A stretch of DNA of 64,000 nt. Origin: Prochilodus magdalenae. Its lineage: Eukaryota > Chordata > Actinopteri > Characiformes > Prochilodontidae. The stretch spans positions 943,501 to 1,007,500 of the forward strand of contig JAMWET010001330.1 in assembly GCA_024036415.1 (NCBI GenBank), in the 5' to 3' direction. The position numbers and the translations under genes are program-made. Below the pieces are notes generated by a model. It had not been told where the DNA came from. It did no database searches and saw nothing but the letters and a program-made list of their open reading frames with translations. This document shows positions 23,488 through 34,328 of the stretch, piece after piece (within the stretch, counting starts at the first letter, position 1; each line of letters starts with the position of its first letter).

Positions 23488-24304
23488 TCTGTTCTACTTA
23501 CCATATACAATAGGAGCACCACTTTGTATTTCTTCAGCTGTAGACAGTAGTCCATCTAATTCCCTGCATACGTTGTTAGCTGCCTTCACCCTGTTTTTCA
23601 ATGGGCAGAACCCCCACAGGACCACCACAGAGCAGGTAATTTGTGGGTGGTGAATCAATTTTAGCACTTCAGCGACTCTGACGTGGTGGTGTGTTAGTGT
23701 GTGTTGTGCTGGGGTCTGGTGTGAGTGGGTCAGACACAGCACTGCTGCTGAGGTTTTTATGTCCACCCACTGTCCACTCTATTAGACACTCCTAATTGCT
23801 GCTCTACCTTGTTGATCGAAAGTCAGAGACGATAGCTCATCTGCTGCTGCACAGTTTGTGTTGGTCATACTCTAGTCCTTCATCAGTGGTGACAGGACGC
23901 TGCCCACAGGATGCTATTGGCTAGATAGTTTTGGGTGGTGGACAAGTCTCAGTCCAGCTGTGACACTGAGGTGTTCAAACACTCCAGCAGCACTGCTGTG
24001 TCTGGTCCACTAGTATCAGAGTAACACACCACCAGGTCAGTGTTACTGCAGTGCTGAGAATGATCCACCACCCACATAATACCTGCTCTGTGGTGGTCCA
24101 GTGGGGGCCCTGACCTTTGAAGAACAGGGTGAAATGGGATAACACAGTATGCAGTGAATCAGATGTGCTACAGTCTGTAATTCTAGAATTACCATATACA
24201 TCTTTATGGATGTATATGTATGTGGGGCTGATTAAATAGATTAAATGGATGGCGACTGGAGATGGAAAGAGGTATGTCTAATGAAGTGGACGGTAGGTGT
24301 TTAA
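23488..24304. repeat. Near-palindromic repeat, fullest copy in window
   Basis: The left arm (about 23488-23760) is the approximate reverse complement of the right arm (about 23990-24190). For example, GGACCACCACAGAGCAGGTA near 23620 pairs with TACCTGCTCTGTGGTGGTCC near 24080. The central unpaired part (about 23770-23980) is shared with 31675-32215, including TGTCCACTCTATTAGACACT and GTCAGAGACGATAGCTCATC. The family is very common in fish. The structure suggests a non-autonomous fold-back type DNA transposon. No protein is encoded. Confidence 0.8.
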
Positions 24305-25760
24305 TCTGCAGTCCGTTCTGTTAGCAGGGACACAAACAGTCCTGCTTTCAGTGCCTTAGGATGCAACAAGACAAATGGTGCTAAATTCATCGCATTTTTC
24401 CTATCACTGACTAGCGGGGAGACTCCAGACCCTGGAGTCTATTTGATAAGAGTGTGATTACTGATTTCCTGTTGCACAAATGAATGGCGTCTGCTAGAGG
24501 CCAAGAAAAAAAAACCCTATCAGGGATTCTGCCTGCTGCAATGTGCTTATTCAAATGCTGGGAACAGTGGTCACACAACGCTATCAAGAACAGTCATCAT
24601 TCAGCCACACAAGCACCTTCAGGGGAGGAGAAAGACATCCTCACAGTGATATATTTGCCTAGGAAAATTAGGAATAGGTGTTTTGTGCACAAATTGCATT
24701 TCACCTCTTTTTATCTTCTCTCTTTTCTCTTTTTTGCCGTTTGTGAGAATCTGGGGCAGCAGCACTGAGACAAAATGGGAGGACTGTGCAGAGATTAAAC
24801 TGTTAGAGAGAGCATTCGAGTGGAGCTCTCTCGACCATTTTAATGACGATTCCAGGTCTTCCGGGGAAGCAGGCCTGGGTCGTTTGAACAGCAATAAATA
24901 CTGACCCTATATCTGACCTTTGCTGTTTGTACTATTGCATACAAACCTGTTTGTGGTCTGGATGCCTCACGATCATAGAATCCAACATAATTAGGAGGAC
25001 CAGTTAAATGTGTGCATGAATACATTTGGTTGTCAGGTGTTTTCAAGTGTTGTTGCTTGCTGGATATCGCGTGAACCAGTTTGCCTTCCATAGCGATCAA
25101 AATGGTTTAGCCAGTGTATATCTGGACAGCTTGCCTCCATCAGAGATGAGGGGAAAGAAACGTTCCGGCAGGAAGTGCCTTGTGGGGAGAGGGTTGTGTT
25201 CCTCTGTGGTAATAGGTTTGGACACAGTTGTGCTCACAGTACCAACTCCAGTGGCTCTGCTTATCGTGGCTGAGTAGATTTCGTTTTGTCAGACATGAGC
25301 AGCTATGCTCCAGGAGAGGACTTGCATGAGGCTTCTGTGCCACGCAATGTGTAAGATTAAGAGACCGGGCATTTACCAGACGTAGCTTTCACATCCTAGC
25401 CTTGAATTACATGTGTTTTATTCATACTAATATGAATCTATGAATCGTTCTATTATAAACGTACTTCTTTTTTTCCCATGCCGTTTGTCTGATTTATTGT
25501 TGTTCCATAGTGACTGTACTCTTAGCAATAAGCGTTCTTATAGTACATGGAACAATAACAAAGGCATTTTGGTAACATTGTATTTAGGTTATCCTTTGTA
25601 TATGACTAATAAACTCTTAAGGGTCTAGGTATCAGTAACTTGTCAACACTGTATCAGTGAAGCAACAGTAGTGAAGCATCTGAATACAGTAGAGCTGAAG
25701 ATGTACCATTGGTACATTCCTTGCATTAAATAGATGTGCTGATATGTTACCTCCATTAAA
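24305..25760. other. Stretch without recognisable gene
   Basis: 24305-24930 is repeat-poor and moderately balanced in composition, a possible regulatory block. 25140-25345 has short open frames on both strands without recognisable domains. No gene is called. Confidence 0.45.
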
Positions 25761-25910
25761 CAAAACATAACCTAGCCCAAAACTTACCCTACCCCATGGC
25801 ACTAGTCTTAATCCTAACCCTAACCTCAACCCAAAACCTACACCTAACCCTCACATTGGCCTTAACCTCAAGCCAAAACATAATCCTTACCCTAAACCTA
25901 ACTTCAACCC
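25761..25910. repeat. Degenerate telomere-like array, left block
   Basis: Irregular CCTAACCCTAACC and AACCTCAACCC units resembling a decayed AACCCT array. It continues after the LTR-like insertion at 26591. Confidence 0.85.
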
Positions 25911-26590
25911 TGTGATGATGTAGAACCACACATCACCAGTGCATGGTTTAAGATGTATATACTCACCTGTGACTAGTCTTTACCTATTTGGTGTAAACGA
26001 GTAATGAGGTCGAAACTCAGGCTTTTATTTATTTGGGCTAGGCTAACCTTTGAACCACAGAAATTATACAAGATTGATTATGCATGTAGATGAGTGCACA
26101 GTGTGTAATGAGTTCAATAACAACAAGGTTATGACCTGTAAGAGGTATTCATTAACCGATTATTGGATAATCACTTGTTGCACTGTTTTTATATTCATTG
26201 TCCTTGGTTTACCCAAAGTAATAATGGTATATTCTGAGGGAGGGGCTAATCGAATATAACAAGGTGCAACATGGATAAAGGGGACCCTTTTTGCCCCGAC
26301 GGAGACGGAAGTGTGGGATGCAAGATCTTTATGACTTTGTAATCAGTCGATCTGCCTATCTCTGTATATAGAGTTTTGTTTATGGAGTTTTGTTTTTCGT
26401 TTAGTGTACGTGCCGGTAAATGTGTAAATAGCTGTCTGTCTCGTGTAAAGAAAAAGGTGAAGGGGAAACATCTTAGTCCTCGTGCCGACCAACTTTTTCC
26501 AGGCCCTTAGACCTCTCACCCGACACTACCCATAGTGTGTGACACACCACTCCTGCACCCTGCAGAGGCTGTGGGCCACACACTATTACA
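25911..26590. mobile_element. Candidate solo LTR inside the telomere-like array
   Basis: A 680-bp non-array segment that starts TGTGATGATG and ends CACTATTACA, the TG...CA form of retroviral-type LTRs. It has short inverted ends (TGT...ACA). It is flanked on both sides by AACCC (25906-25910 and 26591-26595), which would be a 5-bp target duplication. The array resumes immediately after it. A TATA-like TGTATATAGAG lies at about 26363-26373. No internal gag/pol is present, so this would be a solo LTR left by recombination. Caution: AACCC is common in the array, so the duplication could be chance. I cannot name the family. Confidence 0.55.
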
Positions 26591-26912
26591 AACCCAAAAC
26601 ATAACCTAACCCTGAATTTAATCTCAATCCAAAACATAATCATAACCCTTACCTCATTCCAAAACCAACCCCTAACATTAACCCTGACCTTAATGATACC
26701 CTCAACCAAAATGTAATCATAACCCTAAACTTAACCTCTACGCAAAATTTTATTCTAACCGTCACCCTGGCCCTAATCCTGACCCCTTACCTTAACCCAA
26801 TAATAATCCTAACCAAAAACTTAATCCTAACTTTAAATTTAACCTCTAATCCTGACTCCAACCTCAACCCAAAACCTAATCCTAACCCTCAACCTCCTGA
26901 CTCTGACTTAAA
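26591..26912. repeat. Degenerate telomere-like array, right block
   Basis: More than 300 bp of irregular AACCCTAACC, CCTAATCCTAACC and AACCAAAA units, more decayed than a true telomere. Same register of motifs as the left block. Confidence 0.85.
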
Positions 26913-28790
26913 CATGGCTTACTCCAGTGACTCTAGATAATTGACAATTAGTGCTATATAGAAACATATGGCACCATATACAACAGATTGCTCATGGAGT
27001 ATAACCATTACATCATACAGAGGACCTTTTAATGGGCATTTTAAAGCTGAGAGAGAAGGAATGGTTATATGTACAGCCATGGTTTTAACTATAAAGGCTG
27101 TAGTAGAATCAGTCAGCTCTGCATATTCCTGGTTCCACTATTTTCTATGTTTAAGAACAGCATTTTATTTGGCCTTTCATGAGACAGTGATGGTTTCCTG
27201 GTCGACGCTAAATACACTGGGCTGCTTCCAATCTGGTACAGACCTGCTTGTTTACTCAATATACCACGGCTCAGATTTTCAGAGGAATGTATGTGGGGAT
27301 GTCTCTCAGGATGGCTGAGTTGGTTTTATTGAAAAAGTTCGAGGAGTTATTGCTTGGAGCGATGCTCGCTGAAGCGCCTCAAGGGGTTGAGCTTTTTGAA
27401 CCAGAAAGAACAAAGGACCAAAAAAGGCAGCTCTTGACAGGGAGCGGGGAAACGAGGAGTGAGGGGTGGAAGGGCTTGCTCACTCTACTTGGGCATGAAA
27501 AAGAAGGAAGGAGAGAAGTTACTGCTGTAATTTGACATTTGCAGGCAGAGATGAAGTTCATTTTACAAAGGTTCCTAGAGAATCGCAAATTGCTTCGGCC
27601 TCATCTGGATGAACACTGAATGCTTTTCACTCACTTCCGATCGCTCATCGCTTTCCGCTGGAACGGCTTTGGTTTTTTCAGCTGGCTAAACCAGCCGCTA
27701 TCTCCAGCAGTCCTCAAAGCCCTAATGGTAAGGCTTTGCAGACTTTATCTAATTCCTGCATGGAGATAACAGCTTCATCCTCTATGCAGCAGAAAGAAAA
27801 ATGCTGCTATTGCTGAGACCTGGTTTCTAGACACCTTTTCAGATAGTAAATGTAAACGCAGACAGACGACGTTTTTGCAACCAGTCGCTCGTTTGTGAAA
27901 CCCTCCTCATTTAATAATCTGCTTGTTAGCAAGTTTCAACAGAAGGCTGCTGAGTCATTTAACTAATTAGAAGGCCTGGCCACCGAAGATCCTGAGGCGA
28001 TATTCCTGCTCCTTCTTCGTGCTTTACCTCATCCATAACCTGCCAGGCTGTGGAGAGTTGGTGCAGAGTCATGGTAGAGAACACTTTCTAGGCCTGATAT
28101 CAGCATGGAAGCCAATTTTAACTTAGATAATTAGAACAATTATGAATGCAAAATAAGCGCATTCATTAACAATTTAAGATGCCTGATTGCTAATAGTGCT
28201 AGAGCTCGACATTATTGGAAAAGGAGTTTCCTACCAGGAGGCACCACATGAATACCCTTCAGAATTTCAAGTTGTGACATTGGTGCAATGTTCATCAAGA
28301 GAAAGGTCCACCAGTGCTAAATAAGTCTGTACTAAACTGATGAACAGTAGGCTTTTAAATTGGGTACTGTGCAATAAAGAGAGACTGACCTTATTTATGT
28401 AATATTCAGTCAAAATGATACGGTGGCCAATAAAAAAAATGCAATGCAAATTTAGAAAACGGTGCAGCTACATTTCACTGTTGCTGCGTCGCAAACTCTG
28501 GAAACACTTTCAAAAACATCTTTACACCTGAACTTCTGGAAATTTCTCACAAAAGGGATGTACAGTTACTGATAGAAGTTGACTGAGACCTTTTTAAAAA
28601 TTTCTTAGCTATACTATGCATAGCTGCAGCAGTCAGATATTGTTTTGCTATTTAAAATTTTACAGTTACACTTTATAGCTAATTATTGTTATGGTAGAGT
28701 GGTACTAGTTTTCCATTTGTATACATGTTTACTTGCTTTTGCCAGTGAATGTTTATAGACAGTGAACGTTTGCTTCATGGCTTTGCTGAA
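26913..28790. other. Stretch without recognisable gene
   Basis: Unique-looking sequence; its central part is listed separately as a regulatory candidate. Open frames of 116 and 95 codons (26968-27318 and 27248-27535) have no recognisable domain. Confidence 0.5.
27240..28220. promoter_or_regulatory. Candidate conserved non-coding block
   Basis: About 1 kb without visible repeats, with balanced composition and runs typical of developmental enhancers. It contains TAACTAATTAGAAGGCC (about 27961-27977) and GATAATTAG (28127-28135). It then has ACAATTATGAATGCAAAA (28136-28153), which resembles a joined SOX (ACAAT) and POU octamer-like (ATGCAAAA) site. Function is inferred from motif content only. 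Confidence 0.3.
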
Positions 28791-28794
28791 AGTA

Positions 28795-29110
28795 TCACAT
28801 CCGGTCTTGTCTTGCCCGTTTGTCAGTTTCTCTTGTTTTCTGTTTCTTGTCTCTTCCATGTGCCTTTTTCTTGTCCTGTTCCATGTGCTTCTGTTTGTTT
28901 TGGTTTTATGCTTCTCCTGTCTCCGCCCTCTTGTCAGGCCCCTCACCTGTCTTTAGTTTGTAGCCCCGCCCCTTTAAAGGTGCTTCTTGTTAGTTCTTGT
29001 TCTTTTATAGTCCCTGCTTCTCCCTTTGTGCTTGCTTGGTGTGTTGTCTCCATGTCTGTTGTTTTTGTAACCTTTGCGCTTACATCCTGCCTCCTTGTCT
29101 TTTCCCCACA
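28795..29110. mobile_element. A-poor, pyrimidine-rich segment, possible LTR fragment
   Basis: The plus strand is almost free of A and is dominated by CTT, TGT and CCT motifs, unlike its surroundings. It has a GC box (CCCCGCCCC, 28964-28972) followed about 30 bp later by a TATA-like TTTTATAG (29003-29010). That is a promoter-like pair of the kind seen in LTRs. No matching ends or target duplication are found. The 225-codon open frame that crosses it is a by-product of the base skew and is not called as a gene. Confidence 0.3.
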
Positions 29111-30960
29111 TGACAGTGTTTTCCATGTTTGCAGAGCATTTCTTCGACAGCACGTTTTGTTCTATTTTGCAAGCATTTGTTGTAGCACATGTGTTGTCAT
29201 TTTAAAGTGTTGTCTTTGTATTCCATTTAGCAGTGCAATGGGATTTGTCATGCAACATAGTCCTTATGTCACAATTTGTTCATTTTCCATTGTCAGGAAA
29301 AAAATGCTGACAGCACAGTTTCGGCTTCTCTCAGAATCTCAGATAATAACAATTAGCTCTACATTCAGCAATGTTAAGTACGGTTTATCTAACGGTGGCA
29401 GTGTTGGTGATACACCAGCCCTTTGACAGTTACTTGGGCTTCCTTTTCATCCTGGCACCATGTTTGAAACTTTTTATGGTACTACTTTATCTAATAATAA
29501 CCCGTATCTTATCATCTCAAAAAGCGTTCCACCTAATAGCTATTTTGATCAAAAATGCAATAAATGAAAGTGCTTTATGACTTTTCAGTGGTGCTGTATA
29601 TACAGTTAGCCCACAACTTTATTCTTTATATATTCTGAGTATATCTATCGCTGAATGGCATGTCTGTAGGAAGTGAGCAAACCTTTTAATTCCAAAAGCA
29701 TAGCTATCAAATACAAATTCTTTTCTTGTTACAGAAAGCGACTCTAAGCGTGAAACATATATTTACTGACCTATTTCTGTGAAATATTGTGTGTATTTTA
29801 AATGCTGTTTACAAGATCATATGTCTCTTTCCATCTAATGACACACATTATATCCTAAATAGACTTTTAAAATCACATTTGGATAGACATTCCCTCACCT
29901 CTTCTATTTGAACCACTGTAAAATTAACAAGTGACATGTAGCCAGCATGATCCTAAGACAGACTCTGAGAAGGAAGGACTTATGAACAAACATTTAAGTT
30001 CCTGCTAGAGACTGAGTAGACTGCTAAAAGTGTGAGCCAGAGGCATTTATGTCAGCATTATTGAGGGGTCATTGATCTGGACAGTAGATGTAGTAGGGTG
30101 TAATAGTTATATTCTCAAGGGATAAGCATAAGCATAATCATTTTGACTGGTGTGTTCATGTTGACTGGTGTGTGCCATGATACATACACATCAGCAACCG
30201 AAAAATACATAGATGCTTTTTTCAGTTTTTAATATTGTGCTATATAACAAATCGTTTGCTGAGTTTAGGGGACAGGCAGCAGTTCTGCACAGGGGTTTGT
30301 GGGAACAACAGTGGACTGACACAGTGGAGCCAAAGAAGATCCAAAACTGAAATGATAAGATGAAGTTATGATAGCTCATGAAACATATTAGCAGAAATGT
30401 TGCAAAAACAAAACTCAACCAGTTACCTCAACTCTTTTACTGCTTAGCTGCATTAATATGTAAATGTGTTCTGAATTTGTTACTTTATGCTTTATAACAG
30501 AACACATTCACTTAAATGATGAATACAGGTAGGACAGTGTATTCAGAATTCATCCATCACTACTTTTTATAGCATTCTACCCAGCTCTGTTAATGGTAAG
30601 CCTAACCTTTATAAAGTGACCCAATTCTACATCGGCACATATTACAAACTGCGTCACTGTTGTCATCTTTTCTTACTCAAATGAGGCTCAACAATTTCTT
30701 GCTCGTCCTAGACAACCAGCAAACATGTCATTGCTACTTGTTGCCTCCGCGCCCTGTTTGTTTGGGGGCATTTCTACATTCTCTGGTCCATTTCACCCCT
30801 AAGGTTTGGTTCATTTGACAGGTGTGAAAGCTCCATTTTGAACTGAACTGAACAAAAAATGTGGTCCCTGCTACAGCTAAAGATGGTGGTGCCAGTTTGC
30901 TTTTTTGGTGCACTTTGCTGATATTGGTCTTTAAAGATAAAATATATATATATATACAAA
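29111..30960. other. Stretch without recognisable gene
   Basis: AT-rich. Around 30775-30860 a GGTTTGGTTCATTTGACAGG segment looks like a piece of a common fish interspersed repeat, but it is too short to classify. Confidence 0.45.
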
Positions 30961-30976
30961 AAAAAGAGCTGCACGT

Positions 30977-31030
30977 TCAGTAGCGCCCATAAGCCTGACT
31001 GACTCAGTAGCGCCCATAAGCCTGACTGAC
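30977..31030. repeat. Perfect 27-bp tandem duplication
   Basis: Two identical head-to-tail 27-bp units, each starting TCAGTAGCGCCCATAAGCCT. The lack of divergence suggests a recent duplication. Confidence 0.97.
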
Positions 31031-31039
31031 CCAAGAGCC

Positions 31040-31275
31040 ATGACTGCGGACATTCACCAAGCAGTCATCCTGTTAGTGCCATCACTATTGGCAGGCGGCT
31101 GCATGACACAGGACTACACACACGCAGACTGTTACAACAACTGCCCTTAACACCACATCAGTGACGTCTAACAACGTCTAACAAATATATGTGTGGAGGC
31201 ACCATCTTTTAACTGCCTTCAGAATAGCATTGCAATCCCATCATTCCTTCTGGGTACTGTTGTCAGACTTTTGTT
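31040..31275 (+). mobile_element. Fragment of Tc1-like family shared with 56231-56945
   Basis: The first part (31065-31165) matches the shared GTTAGTGCCA...GGCAGGC...CAGGACTACA...CCCTTAACA-CACATCAG order. The second part (31201-31262) matches GTGTGGAGGCACC and ATTGCAATCCCATCATTCCT. Most of the middle and the left terminus are lost. Confidence 0.7.
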
Positions 31276-31674
31276 TGCTTCGAAGTAGCTTTCTTGTAAT
31301 ACTGTTAAATGGACAAGCCTCAAGGGATTTAATGTTTGCCTAATTGTACTTTTGCTTTAATTCCAAAAACACCAAATGTGGTTTGCTGCTAATTTGGAAC
31401 TACAAAAGCAGACATATATTAACTAATTAAAAATATAATATAGTATTCATCATTAATGACTTGCAGAGACTCAGGCAAATGTTCAGACATTACTTTAAAT
31501 GTAAGTTGAGGTACCCAGTTTTGTATAGAGGCAAAAAGATTAGAGATTGCCTAAAGATTAGAAAAACCAAAACATTACACAGTTCTGTTTTTAGCTGAAA
31601 ATAATTTCTCCATGACATCCATACTTCGTGACTGCTTTTGCAGATCACTGAACTAAATATTTTCTTAACTCCCT
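31276..31674. other. Stretch without recognisable gene
   Basis: Nothing recognised. Confidence 0.5.
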
Positions 31675-32215
31675 TTCACCATGTTGCTCTTAGGATCACC
31701 ACAGAACAGGTATTCTGTGGGTGCAGTGACACTGACATGGTGGTGGTGTGTTAGTGTGTGTTGTGCTTGTGTGAGTAGATCAGACCAAGCAGTGCTGAGT
31801 GTTTAAACACTGTGTCCACTTACTGTCCACTCTATAAGACACTCCTACCTTGTCCATCTTGTACATGTAAAGTCAGAAACGATAGCTTATCTGCAGCTGT
31901 AGAGTTTGTGTTGGTCATCCTCTAGTACTTGATCAGTGGGCACAGGATGCTCCCCACTGGATGCTGTTGACACTGAGTTGTTTAAACACTCCAGCAGCAC
32001 TGCTGTGTCTGATCCACTCACACCAGCACAACACACACTAGCACACCATCACCAACACGTCAGTTTCATTGCAGTGCTAAGTTTGATCTACCACCCATAT
32101 AACGCCTACTGGTCCTGCGGGGGTCCTGGCCATTGAAGAACAGCATACTAGGGCATTAACAAAGTATGCAGGGAAACAGAGGAACTACAGTGGACTAAGC
32201 AGAGCTGATAAAATA
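31675..32215. repeat. Near-palindromic repeat, second copy
   Basis: Same order as 23488-24304: ATCACCACAGAACAGGTATT, GTGACACTGACATGGTGGTG, the central CACTCTATAAGACACTCCTA and GTCAGAAACGATAGCTTATC. The inverted arm follows, with CAGCAGCACTGCTGTGTCTG and CATTGAAGAACAG. It is shorter at both ends than the first copy. Confidence 0.8.
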
Positions 32216-32525
32216 GATAAAGTGTGTAAATCTTAATGATATAGCTGTGTATACTGACATGTATCTCCTGACTAGCATCCTTCTCCTCCTGTTACTGTTT
32301 TTTCCAGCGACAGAGATGTCTATCCAGATGAGACTAAAATTATCTGCGGACCAGTAATTTTGATGAAAACCAGCAGGTAATATAGCCTGTAATTTTCTCA
32401 TGAAAGGAGAAAGAGAAACTCAGTCTGGACAGAAATAAAATCAATAACTATAACTGAAAGAGGAAATTAGCCCAGGACCCCAACTAAATTTACAGTCATC
32501 TGCATATTGCTTTAACATATAAAGG

Positions 32526-32692
32526 AAGTTGATGTAGCTCAGTGGCTATCTACCACTACCCGCCAGGGAGCCTCCACCACATGTGGGAGACTAGGGGTTC
32601 GAATCCTGGTCTGAGTTACTATGCTGTGCTACATCAATAAGAGTCCTTGGGCAAGACTCCCAAGGACTCTTACTTAAATGTAAGTTGATGTA
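32526..32692 (+). mobile_element. tRNA-derived SINE with target duplication and aberrant 3' hairpin
   Basis: The pol III promoter is intact: A box TAGCTCAGTGGC (32535-32546) and a perfect B box GGTTCGAATCC (32596-32606). The body follows the family to CAATAAGAGTCCTTGGGCAA. Instead of the usual tail, the sequence then turns back on itself: AAGAGTCCTTGGG (32639-32651) is followed after 7 nt by its exact complement CCCAAGGACTCTT (32659-32671). AAGTTGATGTA at 32526-32536 and 32682-32692 would be an 11-bp target duplication, overlapping the element start by a few bases. The LINE-recognised tail is missing. Confidence 0.85.
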
Positions 32693-32814
32693 ACAAGGAA
32701 GCACAATGCTCTTAAAATCATGTCAGACAGATAATAACATTAGCATTAAACAGATTTGTAATGTTTGATCAATATTTGATGACACGTTTATTATACTCTG
32801 TACTTTGGCAATCC

Positions 32815-33411
32815 GGAGTACTGCGACACTGCATAACTGATGCTGAGATGGAGTACAGCTGAGGTACTGAGGCCCTGGATAACCATGATGCTGTTGTACT
32901 GTGATGCTGAGCTTTTGTGATGCTCTCTTACTGCAGTGTTGTTGTACTGATATGGTGAAATACTGAACCGCTGAGCCACTGTGATGGTGAGCTACTGAAC
33001 CACTGAGTTAATGCAATGCTGGGCTCCTGCAACAATGATTTACTCTGAAACTGGAGCTACTGTGATTCTGTGGTTGAACTACTGTATTGCTGTGGTACTG
33101 TATTGAGGAACTACGATGCTGTAGTTCTGAGAAACTTGTCTACTGTGATGATGTGGTACTGTAATGATGACCAGCTACGATGCTGTAGTTCTGAGAAACT
33201 TGTCTACTGTGATGCTGTGGTACTGTGACGCCGGAGTATTGTGGTGCCTTGGTACTGTAATGTTAAGCTACAGTGGTGCTATGGTACTGTAATGCAAAGG
33301 TACTGTAATGCCATGGTACTGTAATGCAAAGGTACTGTAATGCCATGGTACTGTGATGCTGCGGTACTGTGGCAGCGGACTACTGTGATGCCATGGAACT
33401 GTAACGCTAAA
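32815..33411. repeat. Minisatellite of 15-16-bp units, left block
   Basis: Degenerate units of the form GGTACTGTAATGCNNN or CTACTGTGATGCTG. A 40-bp stretch starting CTACGATGCTGTAGTTCTGA occurs identically at 33111-33150 and 33175-33214, a 64-bp higher-order step. A 32-bp step recurs near 33296-33360. Short open frames here encode only repeat peptides and are not genes. Confidence 0.92.
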
Positions 33412-34328
33412 CTTAATGCTAAAATATTAGCATTAAGAAAGAAGGTTTTAGTTCCAACCCAGATCTCCTCTGGCAACAAGGGACGATCCCCTCATCTCAC
33501 CCCTTCCTTCAACAGAAGCCGGACTTGCTGCGCCGCCATTACTACGCTCCAGCTGCGTTTTGCCAGTACTGGATCCATCCACTTCTTCATTCCACACCTC
33601 TCCACAGAGAAATGCAACCCTGATTTTTACAATTTGGTTAGCTCTTCGGAGTGAAGCGGACGTTTTTTGTTTTTGGTCTCTACGTTCCCGAGCACCGAAC
33701 CAGGCCTGCCTGTTTAGATTCCTTCCCACCTGTTTTGAGTTATTAGGCATGGGTAAACTTTCCATTTTTTTAAGGTTGGTTAAAACTCATATTTATTTTT
33801 GGGTAAGTATGAGTATTTTGGTTAATATTTGCTACTAAGCAATACTGAAGCACAGAGAGGTATCAGAGAGGAAGTTGTCATTACAGACTGCTGGGCTTTT
33901 TATATTTTAGTATTGCAAAGTAAGAACTTATTTGTGTATACCTCAAGTGAAAGTTTAAGAATCTTTGCAGTCAAAAGAACTCAAATATACAGTAAACTAT
34001 TTTCTTTAGTTTCTATATCTGTGTGCCCTGTTGTTGTTCTTTTAAAAGTAGCATATGGGTTAGATTGAGACTGTAATTGGTACTGGTAAAGGCATAAAAA
34101 GAACTCAGGGGCTCCCAATACCTAAACGGGATAGAGGTTACATAAGTATATATTATATTTGGAATTACAGGTATTATAGGCATCAGCATTAAAGTTTGTG
34201 TTAGGATGCTCAGCAAATATGAGCTTTGAAAATGTTTGGTCATTAACTTCCTACTGGAAAAAATCCCATTCACACAAAATTGCATTTTTGCCTCCTCAAC
34301 TAATGTTGTGACCCAATCTATGTCCTTG
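33412..34328. mobile_element. 0.9-kb insertion splitting the minisatellite
   Basis: Non-repetitive sequence between two blocks of the same minisatellite. The left edge is a near-perfect palindrome (33412-33437) with 11-bp arms CTTAATGCTAA and TTAGCATTAAG and a 4-nt loop. The body has a C-rich start (33455-33560) and an AT-rich end. It also holds a splice-donor-like GGGTAAGTATG near 33800. A 92-codon open frame has no recognisable domain. I find no LTR ends or target duplication. It could be a retroelement fragment or a segment moved by recombination. Confidence 0.4.

Noticed and set aside
25761..26912. True chromosome end
   Set aside because: The AACCCT-like units are irregular and flanked on both sides by ordinary sequence, so this is interstitial and decayed.
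28749..29426. The longest open frame (225 codons, plus strand)
   Set aside because: It follows an A-poor, pyrimidine-rich tract that removes stop codons by chance. The peptide is low-complexity Ser/Cys/Phe/Val-rich with no recognisable domain and no splice context.
32535..32606. Possible functional tRNA gene (good A and B boxes)
   Set aside because: No cloverleaf acceptor pairing is visible and the sequence continues as a SINE body seen elsewhere in the window. It is a SINE promoter.
32815..33411. CRISPR-like array
   Set aside because: Units are 15-16 bp, head-to-tail and degenerate, with no unique spacers of constant length. It is a minisatellite in a eukaryotic genome.
33560..33838. 92-codon frame in the minisatellite insert as a retroelement protein
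   Set aside because: No protease, reverse transcriptase, integrase or zinc-knuckle pattern is visible.
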